49,582 nt of DNA from a virus (IMGVR_UViG_3300031758_004985:1-49582), one strand, 5' to 3'; positions 15,638 to 24,421 are shown, numbered from the stretch's first letter. Program-made: numbers and translations. The notes: generated by a model not told the origin, from the sequence alone.

Positions 15638-16990
15638 ATGAGAAAACTAGTTAAAAATACATACATCATATACATTGTTGATGATAACAAGGATTATAAA
15701 GACACCTTAGGTCAGGAAATTGGTTATAATCTTCTAGAAGCATCTGTAAGGCACGACATGCTTTACAAATACTTTTTATCTTACGACGATGCATTTAAAA
15801 GTTTACAAACAGAAACAGCTCCTAAAGTCATTTTTACAAGACCAGGAAACACATTTGATCCAATATGGTTAGCACAGTTAGTTTCTAAAAATCCAGAGTA
15901 TTCTCTAATTGGACATCTTTTAGACAAAGGTGAAGAATACTACGAACTACACAATCAATGTTTTATATTAGATGTTAAAGATTGGAAACAATCCGGATCT
16001 CCTATGTATAATTCTCCTGGAGAGCAAACATGTACAAATATCAGTAGGAGCGAGAACAATTTTCATGATCACCACACTCCTTTATCAGTTGATAAAGGTG
16101 ATGGAACAAAGACCTATAAAAAGATAAAGCCAGGCGGATTAATTATTAGTAAATTGTTAGAACACGGATTTAAAATTAGGCCGTGGACTTCAGAAGAAAG
16201 AAAGCATAAGTTTTACCTATACGATGATCTAGTTTTAAAGTACGGATCTTATCTACGTATAGAATGTACGTTTGACGACACTATCTTTAATTGTACAAAT
16301 GAACCAATTGTAAAATTTGAACTCCCGCAAATTAAAAGAATTGTAACTCCCGCAAACGGACTACAAGCCTTACAGATTATTGACAAGTGCCCTAATGCTA
16401 CTACTGTAGATTTTAGAGATATTAGTCAATCTGCAATCAATTTTACAAAAAATGTTTTAGACAATTATATCGGAAAAGATTATGACCAACTATGTTTTTC
16501 TAGCGGGTACAATCTTCAAGTTAGCAATCAAGAGTCTATTAGAAAATCAGAACAAGAATTTTTAAACGGGCTTGTAGAACCTTATTCCGAAATGCAGTTT
16601 AGATTACTAGAACTGAATTGTAACTATTTCAAAGAAAGCTTCTTTGAAATAGAAGATTTAATTAATAGGATGAATGGTAATACATTGTATGCGTTTAGCA
16701 ATATTCTGTCTTATAGGAAAACAGCATACTTGTACAGTCAAATTCATTTTAATTTAATGTTAAAAACATTAGCTAGTGCAGAAAGACTAGCAAAAAATGA
16801 TAGTTATTTTTTAGGAATGTTACCTACTAGCGAAGCATCGACAAGAGGATATGCGTTAATGCATGTTAAAGATGTTAGTTTAGATCCTGATACAGAATTC
16901 AACTTTCCTTGGAGACAAAAATTATATGAATACTACACTGAATATCTCGGAATTCTTCGAGAAAAGGAAAGAAGAAAATCATTATCATAA
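15638..16990 (+). CDS. Unknown two-domain protein (450 aa)
   Basis: Residues about 1-150 contain IIYIVDDNKDY and PEYSLIGHLLDKGEEYYELHNQCFILDVKDW, which read like a nucleotide-sugar or glycan-related alpha/beta domain. Residues about 230-290 contain VTPANGLQALQIIDKCPNATTVDFRDIS, which resembles the start of a Rossmann-type SAM-dependent methyltransferase. Neither assignment is firm. It is first in a plus-strand block behind a perfect late promoter. Its 3' end overlaps the hydroxylase gene by 65 bases. Confidence 0.75.
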   Translation: MRKLVKNTYIIYIVDDNKDYKDTLGQEIGYNLLEASVRHDMLYKYFLSYDDAFKSLQTETAPKVIFTRPGNTFDPIWLAQLVSKNPEYSLIGHLLDKGEEYYELHNQCFILDVKDWKQSGSPMYNSPGEQTCTNISRSENNFHDHHTPLSVDKGDGTKTYKKIKPGGLIISKLLEHGFKIRPWTSEERKHKFYLYDDLVLKYGSYLRIECTFDDTIFNCTNEPIVKFELPQIKRIVTPANGLQALQIIDKCPNATTVDFRDISQSAINFTKNVLDNYIGKDYDQLCFSSGYNLQVSNQESIRKSEQEFLNGLVEPYSEMQFRLLELNCNYFKESFFEIEDLINRMNGNTLYAFSNILSYRKTAYLYSQIHFNLMLKTLASAERLAKNDSYFLGMLPTSEASTRGYALMHVKDVSLDPDTEFNFPWRQKLYEYYTEYLGILREKERRKSLS

Positions 16991-17666
16991 TTTAACTGAG
17001 ATACCAAAACATCTAAATTTAGATGCTCAGTTAAAATGGATTATTGAAGAATCAAACTTAAGAACTCTTAGATTAAATGTTGAGATTCCCCATGAACAGA
17101 TGTATCAAGAAGCTGAAATTCTTCTTGACGAATTTTATTCTCATCGAGACGAAGGCGAAGATCACAGAGGGTGGAAAAGTCTTGTTATTCACGGACGAGG
17201 AAAACATATTACTCAAGGTGACGAACAATACGAAAATTTAAAAGATCTTCCCGACTATCATTGGACTGAGATAGCCGACAAATGTCCTATAACAACTATG
17301 TGGTTAAAAAGTTGTTGGCCTTTAGATAAATTTCTCAGGGTACGATTTATGCTTTTAGAACCAGATGGCTACATTATGCCTCATAGAGATAACAATAAAA
17401 GAAAGTTACAAGCAATTAATATAGCGTTAAATAATCCAGTTGGTTGCGAATTTGGTATGGAAAACTACGGAGTTATACCATGGAAATCTGGAGATGTTAG
17501 ATTAATAGATATAAGCACGAATCATGCTGTTTGGAACAATAGTAAAACTCCCAGAATACATATTATTGTACATGGATGGCCAGTTCAACAATATAAAGAG
17601 TACAGAAATTTAGTTATAGAAAGTTATAAAAAAACATATGAAGAATATATTGCATCTTGGAAGTAG
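16926..17666 (+). CDS. Aspartyl/asparaginyl beta-hydroxylase-like 2OG-Fe(II) oxygenase
   Basis: The C-terminal two thirds show the Fe(II) triad and 2OG-binding residue in order: MPHRDN with H153 and D155, STNHAVWN with H200, and R210 in TPRIHIIVHG. The preceding FMLLEPDGYI is typical of the Asp/Asn beta-hydroxylase family, which hydroxylates side chains of proteins or free amino acids. The start at ATG 16926 lies 65 bases inside the preceding gene; a later start would still keep the whole catalytic domain. Close relatives in phages exist, but their substrates are unknown. It overlaps the first SGNH gene by 29 bases. Confidence 0.85.
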   Translation: MNTTLNISEFFEKRKEENHYHNLTEIPKHLNLDAQLKWIIEESNLRTLRLNVEIPHEQMYQEAEILLDEFYSHRDEGEDHRGWKSLVIHGRGKHITQGDEQYENLKDLPDYHWTEIADKCPITTMWLKSCWPLDKFLRVRFMLLEPDGYIMPHRDNNKRKLQAINIALNNPVGCEFGMENYGVIPWKSGDVRLIDISTNHAVWNNSKTPRIHIIVHGWPVQQYKEYRNLVIESYKKTYEEYIASWK

Positions 17667-18372
17667 TTGGAGTGAAGTAAATGGTGTACCTAATCATAGC
17701 TTACCATTTTTTGTAACAGAAGGCCTTATTAATCGAGGTATTGATGTAAACTATTATTCAACAGCTATGGGCGGTTGTGGATTAGGTGTTCAATTTGAAA
17801 TTTTATTAAACATTTTAAACGGTAAAGAAAAAATTGATTTTGTTTTATTTGAAGTAACTACATTTGACAGATTTCATTGTCAACTATTAGACTCTGATAT
17901 TGTATGGGAAAAAGAAGATAGTCATCCTAATATTGTACAATGTCGAAACTGGCTTATTAAAAACTATATTTTTTGGATGCCGCTGCATAAAGAAATTATT
18001 AATCAACATTGGCCTTATCTGTCGAATAAAGGAACATATTTAAAAATGGCCAAACTTTTAAATGCGGGCGACTTTAATTGGGAAAGTATTTTTTTAAGTA
18101 GAATAGTAACAATTAAAAATTTACTTAAAAAAAGAAATATTCCGTTTTTAATATATGCACACGATTCGAAACAAATGGTAGATAAAACTCGGATATCTCA
18201 ATTAGTACTTAAAGAAATATACGACGAACTAGACTTTTGTGTTAACGAGTACATTGGTATTGAAACTTTTAAGAAATTTGCCATCGACAGAGGATTTCAT
18301 ATGTCGCCCAACGGTGACAGATATATAGCTGAAAATGTTTTAATACCAAAAATTATTGAAAAATTAAAATGA
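17638..18372 (+). CDS. SGNH/GDSL-like hydrolase, copy 1 (244 aa)
   Basis: The N-terminus KNILHLGSSWSE fits block I of SGNH hydrolases, with the nucleophile Ser in GSSWS. The C-terminus DRGFHMSPNGDRYIAE fits block V with the catalytic Asp/His. SGNH enzymes hydrolyse esters, including acetyl groups on sugars. No signal peptide is seen, so it would act in the cytoplasm or on the virion. It is clearly homologous to the next gene (same start, same TxEVxxYYSxxxGGC pattern and ending), so the two are a tandem duplication. It overlaps the next gene by ATGA. Confidence 0.75.
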   Translation: MKNILHLGSSWSEVNGVPNHSLPFFVTEGLINRGIDVNYYSTAMGGCGLGVQFEILLNILNGKEKIDFVLFEVTTFDRFHCQLLDSDIVWEKEDSHPNIVQCRNWLIKNYIFWMPLHKEIINQHWPYLSNKGTYLKMAKLLNAGDFNWESIFLSRIVTIKNLLKKRNIPFLIYAHDSKQMVDKTRISQLVLKEIYDELDFCVNEYIGIETFKKFAIDRGFHMSPNGDRYIAENVLIPKIIEKLK

Positions 18373-19076
18373 AAAAAATATTACATTTAGGGTGCAGTTG
18401 GAGTCAATTTAATCACGAAGGACAAAAAGGAGTACCTGAAAATACAGTCGAAGTATTAAAAGAGAAAAATGTTGATGTTCTCTATTACAGTGCATCCCAT
18501 GGTGGTTGCGATCTTGGAACACAATTTGAAGTACTAAAATCAGAGATAGGTAAAGGCTACGATTTTATTATATTTCAAGTTACTTCTGACAGTAGACATC
18601 ATATAAGAACTGGTCATTATAATTTAGACTGGACTCCTACTGTTTCTCATCCAAACATTTATAAGTGTGATGTTTCTTTAAGAAAAAGTTTTGTGTTCTG
18701 GAATCCAAATTACGGAAAAGCTATAGATCAATTCTGGCATAAACATAACAGAGATTATCGAATGGCTGCTAAACTTAGTTACTCTTACGACTGGGATGAT
18801 CAAAGTTTATACTTTGGTCAAATATGTTCGATTAAAAAAATATTAGAAAAATCTAATACTCCTTACATAATCTATAGTCATCGGAATATCTGGTGGGAAA
18901 AACATAATAATATCTTTCAGGCTCACACAACTGATCTACTTGATTTTGATGTTGAAACACAATTAGGTGACAATTTTAATTCTTATATTGTAGACGACGG
19001 ACACCATTTAAGTAGTCAAGGAAATAGGATAGTAGCCGAAGAATTAATTGTTCCTAGACTACTACCCTATCTATAA
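18369..19076 (+). CDS. SGNH/GDSL-like hydrolase, copy 2 (235 aa)
   Basis: Paralog of the preceding gene: KKILHLGCSWSQF at the N-terminus, YYSASHGGCDLGTQFEVL next, and VDDGHHLSSQGNRIVAEEL at the end. The nucleophile Ser would be in GCSWS. Whether both copies are active is unknown; the divergence suggests different substrates or a heterodimer. The stop (19074-19076) abuts the stop of the convergent minus-strand gene with no spacer. Confidence 0.75.
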   Translation: MKKILHLGCSWSQFNHEGQKGVPENTVEVLKEKNVDVLYYSASHGGCDLGTQFEVLKSEIGKGYDFIIFQVTSDSRHHIRTGHYNLDWTPTVSHPNIYKCDVSLRKSFVFWNPNYGKAIDQFWHKHNRDYRMAAKLSYSYDWDDQSLYFGQICSIKKILEKSNTPYIIYSHRNIWWEKHNNIFQAHTTDLLDFDVETQLGDNFNSYIVDDGHHLSSQGNRIVAEELIVPRLLPYL

Positions 19077-19979
19077 TTACATCTTAGCTTGTTCTTTTCG
19101 CCACTCTATAAGTAAATCATCATCGAGTTCAACTAAGAAAGTTAGTAATAAACCCATCTTAGCGTTCCATAATTTTTTACCTTTGCTCTTAGTACCTTCA
19201 TTAGTATTATGCAACTGTACTGCATCGAACCACATAGGTTTACCTGGTTCCCAATCTAAAATAGTTTCAGCACTTAAACCTTTTAATCTTTCATACGGAG
19301 TATTCATTACCTGCTCAAAAACAGATTTATCAAAAGGTGTTGCATTGTTTTCTTTAGGAACAGCAGTTCCTTGACCGTCATAGAATTGAAGTTCAGTGTA
19401 ATCAGTGGTAATTTTATACACACTAGCAATATTAGGAACTAGACCGCCACCATTATAAACATGCGCCCAGTCAATATGTCGCTGATCGAAGAATACAATT
19501 TGTCCACCATCTTCTTCATTAAGATGTGTTCCTATCCATAAAGGTAACAACCAATTTTTCCAACAAGTGTATTTTCGTTGTTCGTGATTCAACGGGACTT
19601 TATCAAATGTAGTTGTAAAATCTTCAGGCCTTATACTATCATTATGTAATCCATATTGTTGGGGAGTAATAAAATAATTACCGCCCACTTGTGGACTTTT
19701 TTCAGCAGGTATACCTAAACACTGATCGATTCTATCTTTAAATTTTAAATAAACTTCATGTAACTGTCCTGCTACTAACACAGTTCCGTTTTTATTCATT
19801 CTAACTTCTTTGCCTCCGGCAAATGCAAATTTCCAAATCCAATCTAATTCTTCTTTTGAAAACATTGCATCTTCAGATTTTGATGCTCGGCTAATATGCC
19901 TACGCATATTTTCAACTGCTATAGGATGATCCATTGGAAGCATATAATGCTCCCTTCTTAAACCTTTAGTGTACTCCAT
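19077..19979 (-). CDS. 2OG-Fe(II) oxygenase, prolyl-4-hydroxylase-like (300 aa)
   Basis: The Fe triad is H112-x-D114 in QQYGLHNDS and H257 in FDAVQLHNT, with a likely 2OG-binding Lys at about 274 (NAKMGLLLTF). Strands between them (WIGTHLNEEDGGQIVFFD) fit a double-stranded beta helix. The family hydroxylates protein or small-molecule substrates. ATG 19979 follows AGGAG and lies within the end of the upstream radical SAM gene (14-base overlap), so the two are coupled. It is last in the long minus-strand operon that starts near 29669. Confidence 0.82.
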   Translation of the reverse strand: MEYTKGLRREHYMLPMDHPIAVENMRRHISRASKSEDAMFSKEELDWIWKFAFAGGKEVRMNKNGTVLVAGQLHEVYLKFKDRIDQCLGIPAEKSPQVGGNYFITPQQYGLHNDSIRPEDFTTTFDKVPLNHEQRKYTCWKNWLLPLWIGTHLNEEDGGQIVFFDQRHIDWAHVYNGGGLVPNIASVYKITTDYTELQFYDGQGTAVPKENNATPFDKSVFEQVMNTPYERLKGLSAETILDWEPGKPMWFDAVQLHNTNEGTKSKGKKLWNAKMGLLLTFLVELDDDLLIEWRKEQAKM

Positions 19980-21372
19980 AAAATACTCCTGTCATTTCTG
20001 GAAAAATTTCTTCAAAATTTAAACCTCTATGTGTATCAAGTGCTTTTAAATATTCTGTTGTTTCAGGTAATCGGTTAGTCCAATCTTCTGATTTCATAAA
20101 TTTAATCATGCCGCGCAATCTTTTGATACCATACTCGGCGTTAAGCCACTGTTCTTTTGTTACCTTACCTTTATGCCATTCAGGAACACCTAGTTCCCAG
20201 TTTTCTATCCACCATGGTATAAATTCCTCATAGTGTTGTTCGCATTTGTCTTTAAACCATTGAGGTAAGATCTTGACATTTAGGTGTGGTGGCCAATATA
20301 CAAAATGATGATTAATTCCACCTGCACCAAATGGCCACATGTTAATCTTTTTATAGTTCTGTTGTAATTTCCATTTGATAAATTCTGGAATATAATAAAT
20401 GTTCAATGCCTGTACTGCACATGCAACTGTAATTTCTACGTTGTCAGATGTTTGTGTATCTAGAATCTTAAATACTTCTTCTGTACGTTCCCATTTACTA
20501 GGATATCTAATATAGGCATTCTTTTCACCTATTGCATCAACACTATAATGGAATCGAACAAGTTTAAATTCTTTCCATAACTCAAATAAATCTTCTCGCC
20601 ATTCGACTCCGTTACTGTTATAACGAAGTTCTAAATTCTTAGCATGTCCTTGCTTTATACATTCTTCTAAAATTTCGTAATGTTCTTCTATGATTAATGG
20701 CTCGCCACCTGCAAAATAAAGCTGTTGCATATTCGGGATTTGTTCATAGAATTGCTGCCAAAAAAGAGGATTATTTTTATGCCAATTAAAACTTGAGCCG
20801 TTAACACTGCCCTTGTTTTCCCATGCCATGGTCTTGCTTAATTCTCTATTCTGTATAGTAGGATGGATCTTATTCCATTCTGGAATCCAATTACTACTAT
20901 CATGCGGACTGCACATTACACAGGCTAATTGACATTTAGATCCGAATCTAAGATCAATATATTTTAAATTAGGAGGGACTTGTCCATCATCTGTTGTCTG
21001 TGCAATTAACTGATCGATGTCCACACGCTGAGCCCAATAGTTAGTTTCCCATTGTCTTTTGCTTACATGACCAGATTCTTCTTCTTTATAACATTTTGAA
21101 CAGCTTTCTGGCTGTCCATTATCTAACATAATTTTTCTTACATTTTTCATGTAAGTGCTGTTCCAGCTTGATTGGAAATCGCTAACATTTAAGTTAGCTG
21201 GTTTACCTTCTTCTGTCTTCAACATTCCGACATGACCCCCGGTTTCAGCATTTGTAGATCCAACACCGCTAGCATTAGCAGTGCAACATACTCTCATACT
21301 ACCGTCAGGTCTTGTACTTAAATGTATCCAAGGAAGAATACAAAATGTGTCTGATGGATATTTTTGTGTCAT
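19966..21372 (-). CDS. Twitch-domain radical SAM protein, copy A (468 aa)
   Basis: An N-terminal auxiliary-cluster region with FCILPWIHLSTRPDG (C11), VCC (C29/C30) and CSKCYKEEESG (C91/C94) precedes the radical SAM core. The core has KCQLACVMC with C147, C151 and C154 and FAGGEPLI. This order, Twitch-type cysteines first and SAM motif second, occurs in radical SAM proteins of marine phages, with unknown substrate. No ribosome site is seen before ATG 21372, while an ACTAAATA octamer ends six bases upstream. It is a paralog of the gene at 22555 but not of the SPASM type between them. Confidence 0.85.
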   Translation of the reverse strand: MTQKYPSDTFCILPWIHLSTRPDGSMRVCCTANASGVGSTNAETGGHVGMLKTEEGKPANLNVSDFQSSWNSTYMKNVRKIMLDNGQPESCSKCYKEEESGHVSKRQWETNYWAQRVDIDQLIAQTTDDGQVPPNLKYIDLRFGSKCQLACVMCSPHDSSNWIPEWNKIHPTIQNRELSKTMAWENKGSVNGSSFNWHKNNPLFWQQFYEQIPNMQQLYFAGGEPLIIEEHYEILEECIKQGHAKNLELRYNSNGVEWREDLFELWKEFKLVRFHYSVDAIGEKNAYIRYPSKWERTEEVFKILDTQTSDNVEITVACAVQALNIYYIPEFIKWKLQQNYKKINMWPFGAGGINHHFVYWPPHLNVKILPQWFKDKCEQHYEEFIPWWIENWELGVPEWHKGKVTKEQWLNAEYGIKRLRGMIKFMKSEDWTNRLPETTEYLKALDTHRGLNFEEIFPEMTGVFYGVH

Positions 21373-21377
21373 GGAAA

Positions 21378-21385
21378 TATTTAGT
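21378..21385 (-). promoter_or_regulatory. Weak late-type octamer directly before 21372
   Basis: ACTAAATA on the minus strand matches TATAAATA at 6 of 8 positions. Its expected +1 coincides with the ATG at 21372, which would make the transcript leaderless. Because the same stretch lies inside an operon, it may be chance. Confidence 0.25.
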
Positions 21386-21392
21386 TATTATG

Positions 21393-22571
21393 TTAATTGG
21401 CAAATTGGTTACTGAACATATCGTTTTTTACACCACATGTTTTGGCACAGATTTGTAATTTCCCGTCAGCACAACTAGATTTGGTCCAACTATTAGGAAC
21501 AATATCTTGAAAATATAATCCATTTACGATTGATTCTAAACTGTGATTTTTGGCATTTAAATTTTCTTTTCCTACTTTATTAATTGCTTGCCAAATTTGG
21601 CCGCCTTCTGGTAACCAATACCAAACATACATTTGTCCGGCGGTCCAACAACAAGGTTGAACAATACCTTCAGCTGAAACATAAAGACTTTTTTCTTCTG
21701 CTACTTTACATTTTATTGGAACTTCGTCCCAATACTTCTCCATTGGTTTTTTCTTAGAGGGATCAATATGAAATTTTTGTTTACTTTGCACAATGAATGC
21801 TTCTTCTGCTTTACTTGGAACAAAAGAAATAGTATCTTCTAGTTTTTTATCAATTTTACTTAATTCTGCTAATGCTGTATTTTTATACTTGTCATCAGTA
21901 GGAGGTTTTAAAAGAGTAGTTGCTTGTCCTTTACGATTGGCCGCTTGATGAGTGTCTTTTGTTGCGCCCGAGGCATTGCTGAAAAATCTTGCTGATTTTT
22001 TAAATTGAAACTTTTCAAACCCCATTTTCCCACTTAATGCTCTGGCCTCGTCGACCTGATGTTCGTTGTGTTCAAATACAATATAATCCCATCTTGCCCT
22101 GCCGCCAGCATTTATAAAAGCCTGAGCATTTTCCATAATTTTAGACCATATAGTATTTTGTCTGTACAGATGATTAGTATCTTCTAATCCGTCTAAACTA
22201 AACACTACATTAGAATTTTTTCCCATAACTTGAGCAAGACGTGCCCACCAATCCGGTTTCTTCGCACTGCCGTTGGTGTGCATACTTAAATTCATTTTAG
22301 GATTAGATTGTCTAAAATATTCAAATATTTCTAAAGTATCTCTAGCAGCAATAGGATCTCCATAATTGCCACACATATATAGTCTGTCTAATTGCTGTAT
22401 AAACTCAACTGTAAATATTCTTTTAACATCATCAAGATGTAATTCTGTGTTTGGTAACTGAGGATTGTCTTCGCCACCGTTAATGTTTCTAGCACACATT
22501 GGGCAGGCTGCGTTACAGCTATCTGTAACTTCTAAGTGTACAGTTCTAATGTCGTTATAGTGGTATATCAT
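21393..22571 (-). CDS. Radical SAM/SPASM protein (392 aa)
   Basis: ATG 22571 is chosen over the in-frame TTG 22580. SCNAACPMC gives C19, C23 and C26, then YMCGNYGDP in place of the usual GGEP loop, and FSLDGL. The C-terminal part has IKCKV, VQPCCW, SCADG and CAKTCG, a SPASM-type cysteine set for auxiliary clusters. SPASM enzymes often modify peptides, proteins or sugars. It sits between two Twitch-type radical SAM genes. The substrate is unknown. Confidence 0.87.
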   Translation of the reverse strand: MIYHYNDIRTVHLEVTDSCNAACPMCARNINGGEDNPQLPNTELHLDDVKRIFTVEFIQQLDRLYMCGNYGDPIAARDTLEIFEYFRQSNPKMNLSMHTNGSAKKPDWWARLAQVMGKNSNVVFSLDGLEDTNHLYRQNTIWSKIMENAQAFINAGGRARWDYIVFEHNEHQVDEARALSGKMGFEKFQFKKSARFFSNASGATKDTHQAANRKGQATTLLKPPTDDKYKNTALAELSKIDKKLEDTISFVPSKAEEAFIVQSKQKFHIDPSKKKPMEKYWDEVPIKCKVAEEKSLYVSAEGIVQPCCWTAGQMYVWYWLPEGGQIWQAINKVGKENLNAKNHSLESIVNGLYFQDIVPNSWTKSSCADGKLQICAKTCGVKNDMFSNQFAN

Positions 22572-23829
22572 CTTGTTCAAATAGATAACTAAATTGTTTT
22601 AAATAATCTTTATTTACTGCTTCTTGAAAATACAGAAATTCTTCTTTTAACTTATTATTTGCTCTTGTACTAAAATCGTGATTGTCTAATAAATCAAAAA
22701 CATTTTGAAAGTCTGATTTATAATCTAAATTACAATCGTTAATAACATTAATTAAAGATTGTTTTGACTTCATAATATATTTTTTTGGAAGAACATTAAT
22801 AGACATTGATCGTGGCCAAGTGAGTATAATTGGTTTAATTACACATCTTTTATCTCCAAGTGTTTTTTTCCACCAATAAATTAAATTATCTAAATATCTT
22901 ACATTTAACCCGCTGACTACAGGTACTAAAGTAAGTTGGAAATTATCGTCTACATGTTTGACCGCTAAGTTAACATTTTTTTCAATATTATTCCAATCTG
23001 AACTCGTTCTTAAATATTCATTCAATTCGCCATACGCATCAATACTTAAATTTAATTCTACACTTTTAAAACTTTTAAGAAGATTTAATTGGTATTCGCT
23101 AAACTGAGACGTATTTGTATTACACCAGAATACAATGTTTGATGAGTAACCTTGCTCAACAAGAAAGGTTATAAAGTTCCAAAGAGGTTTAATAATAAAA
23201 GGTTCGCCGCCTGTAACATACAGATGCTCTAACTTATTTGCAATGTCTTTAAGCCCTTCCCAAAAAGTTTCACTTTTATCTAATTGTTCTTCTCCTGGAT
23301 TATTAGACCACCATCGTTGATTTAACAACATTGTCTTTTTTTCTTCTCCCATTTTTTGCCCTATAGAAGTAATTAAAGAAGACCAATCTGTAGAACACAT
23401 AATGCAAGCATAGTTACAAGTTTTAGCTACTTGCAAATTATAATAGCTGGGTACTAACTTTGTATCAAACTTTTCCCAATTAGAAAAATCTTCAGGTAAT
23501 GAAGTATCATAATTTTGTTGAAAGACATTCCACTCTTCTAATCGTTTAGAAACTAATCCTTGTTTTTCTTTGATCCAACAAGATTCACATTCTGAAAGTT
23601 TTTCTCCATTTATCATCCGTTTTCTAGATTCGTTGTAGTATGAATTATTAAAAATTTCTATAATCTTTGTAGACTTACCGTCAACTTTTTCTATGTCAGG
23701 ATTATACTTTGCTTCGCAACAAAATTTTATTTGTCCTTTAGTTTCTGTACTAAAATGATTGAATAACAAAGGACACATTGTTGGATGTGTACCTGGAGAA
23801 AATCTATTTAAAAATTCTTCTCGATTCAT
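22555..23829 (-). CDS. Twitch-domain radical SAM protein, copy B (424 aa)
   Basis: It has the same architecture as the 19966 gene: an N-terminal MCPLLFNHFST (C19), KFCCEA (C37/C38) and CESCWIKEKQGLVSKR (C81/C84), then the SAM core KTCNYACIMC with C138, C142 and C145 and VTGGEPFI. The two share order and spacing but not identity, so they are diverged paralogs. Its first codon overlaps the stop of the gene upstream, and its stop overlaps the SPASM gene start by 17 bases, so these enzymes are produced together. Confidence 0.85.
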   Translation of the reverse strand: MNREEFLNRFSPGTHPTMCPLLFNHFSTETKGQIKFCCEAKYNPDIEKVDGKSTKIIEIFNNSYYNESRKRMINGEKLSECESCWIKEKQGLVSKRLEEWNVFQQNYDTSLPEDFSNWEKFDTKLVPSYYNLQVAKTCNYACIMCSTDWSSLITSIGQKMGEEKKTMLLNQRWWSNNPGEEQLDKSETFWEGLKDIANKLEHLYVTGGEPFIIKPLWNFITFLVEQGYSSNIVFWCNTNTSQFSEYQLNLLKSFKSVELNLSIDAYGELNEYLRTSSDWNNIEKNVNLAVKHVDDNFQLTLVPVVSGLNVRYLDNLIYWWKKTLGDKRCVIKPIILTWPRSMSINVLPKKYIMKSKQSLINVINDCNLDYKSDFQNVFDLLDNHDFSTRANNKLKEEFLYFQEAVNKDYLKQFSYLFEQDDIPL

Positions 23830-24197
23830 TGTGTTTCCTTATCCCAATACATTTTATTATTTTTTTGATAAAAGTAATCTTTTTGCATTTCATATACATC
23901 ATCGTAATCTACTCTATAATGAAATGCTTGACTTTTTAAGTATATTGCTATTCTAACATATGCAGCAGGTTTCGACTCTGGTCTAGGTCCCGAAGTTTTA
24001 TATTGGATGTGCCAAACTGCATTATCAGTTTGTATTTGACATCCACCTTTTTTATTCCAAAATCCTAATATTTTTTCAAAATCTTCCACCTTTAACATGT
24101 AAGTGTTTACTGTGTTAGAGCTGACAAGAATACTTAAACTAACTTCGTTAGTTTCTTTAAACAAATAAATTTTTAATGGCTTGGTAAATTCTAACAT
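23826..24197 (-). CDS. Hypothetical protein (123 aa)
   Basis: A beta-rich soluble protein (KPLKIYLFKETNEVSLSILVS, AVWHIQYKTSG) with a charged helical C-terminus rich in Tyr and Lys. No motif or signal. It overlaps its upstream neighbour by one base and the radical SAM gene by four bases (ATGA). Its place between a radical SAM trio and a small protein makes a carrier or binding partner possible, but nothing in the sequence shows it. Confidence 0.7.
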   Translation of the reverse strand: MLEFTKPLKIYLFKETNEVSLSILVSSNTVNTYMLKVEDFEKILGFWNKKGGCQIQTDNAVWHIQYKTSGPRPESKPAAYVRIAIYLKSQAFHYRVDYDDVYEMQKDYFYQKNNKMYWDKETQ

Positions 24198-24421
24198 TAA
24201 TTATCCAAAACTAATTTAACATCTTTTCCTGGACCAACATGACTTGGTAATCCACCATACTCGTTGATATACCATTCAATTACAGCCTTATACCAATTTT
24301 GGCTATCGTGATGAGCCTGCTGGTTAAATTTAAAAATATTATTGTTGGTAGCTTCTATAGCTACTAGAGCTCTTGCAGATTCTTTTTGAAGAGTTCTTAA
24401 ATCAAAATCATTTATATCCAA
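24197..24421 (-). CDS. Small hypothetical protein (74 aa)
   Basis: A short helical protein with Asn- and Gln-rich middle (EATNNNIFKFNQQAHHDSQNW), then IEWYINEYGGLPSHVG and a short tail. It is coupled at both ends by overlaps. Its size, its position next to three radical SAM genes and a GG followed by a short C-terminal tail make it a conceivable peptide substrate, but no leader motif is convincing. Confidence 0.65.
   Translation of the reverse strand: MDINDFDLRTLQKESARALVAIEATNNNIFKFNQQAHHDSQNWYKAVIEWYINEYGGLPSHVGPGKDVKLVLDN

Noticed and set aside
19048-19374. Plus-strand open frame opposite the 2OG oxygenase
   Set aside because: Antisense to a gene with an intact Fe site and good ribosome site; no start signal and low-complexity translation.
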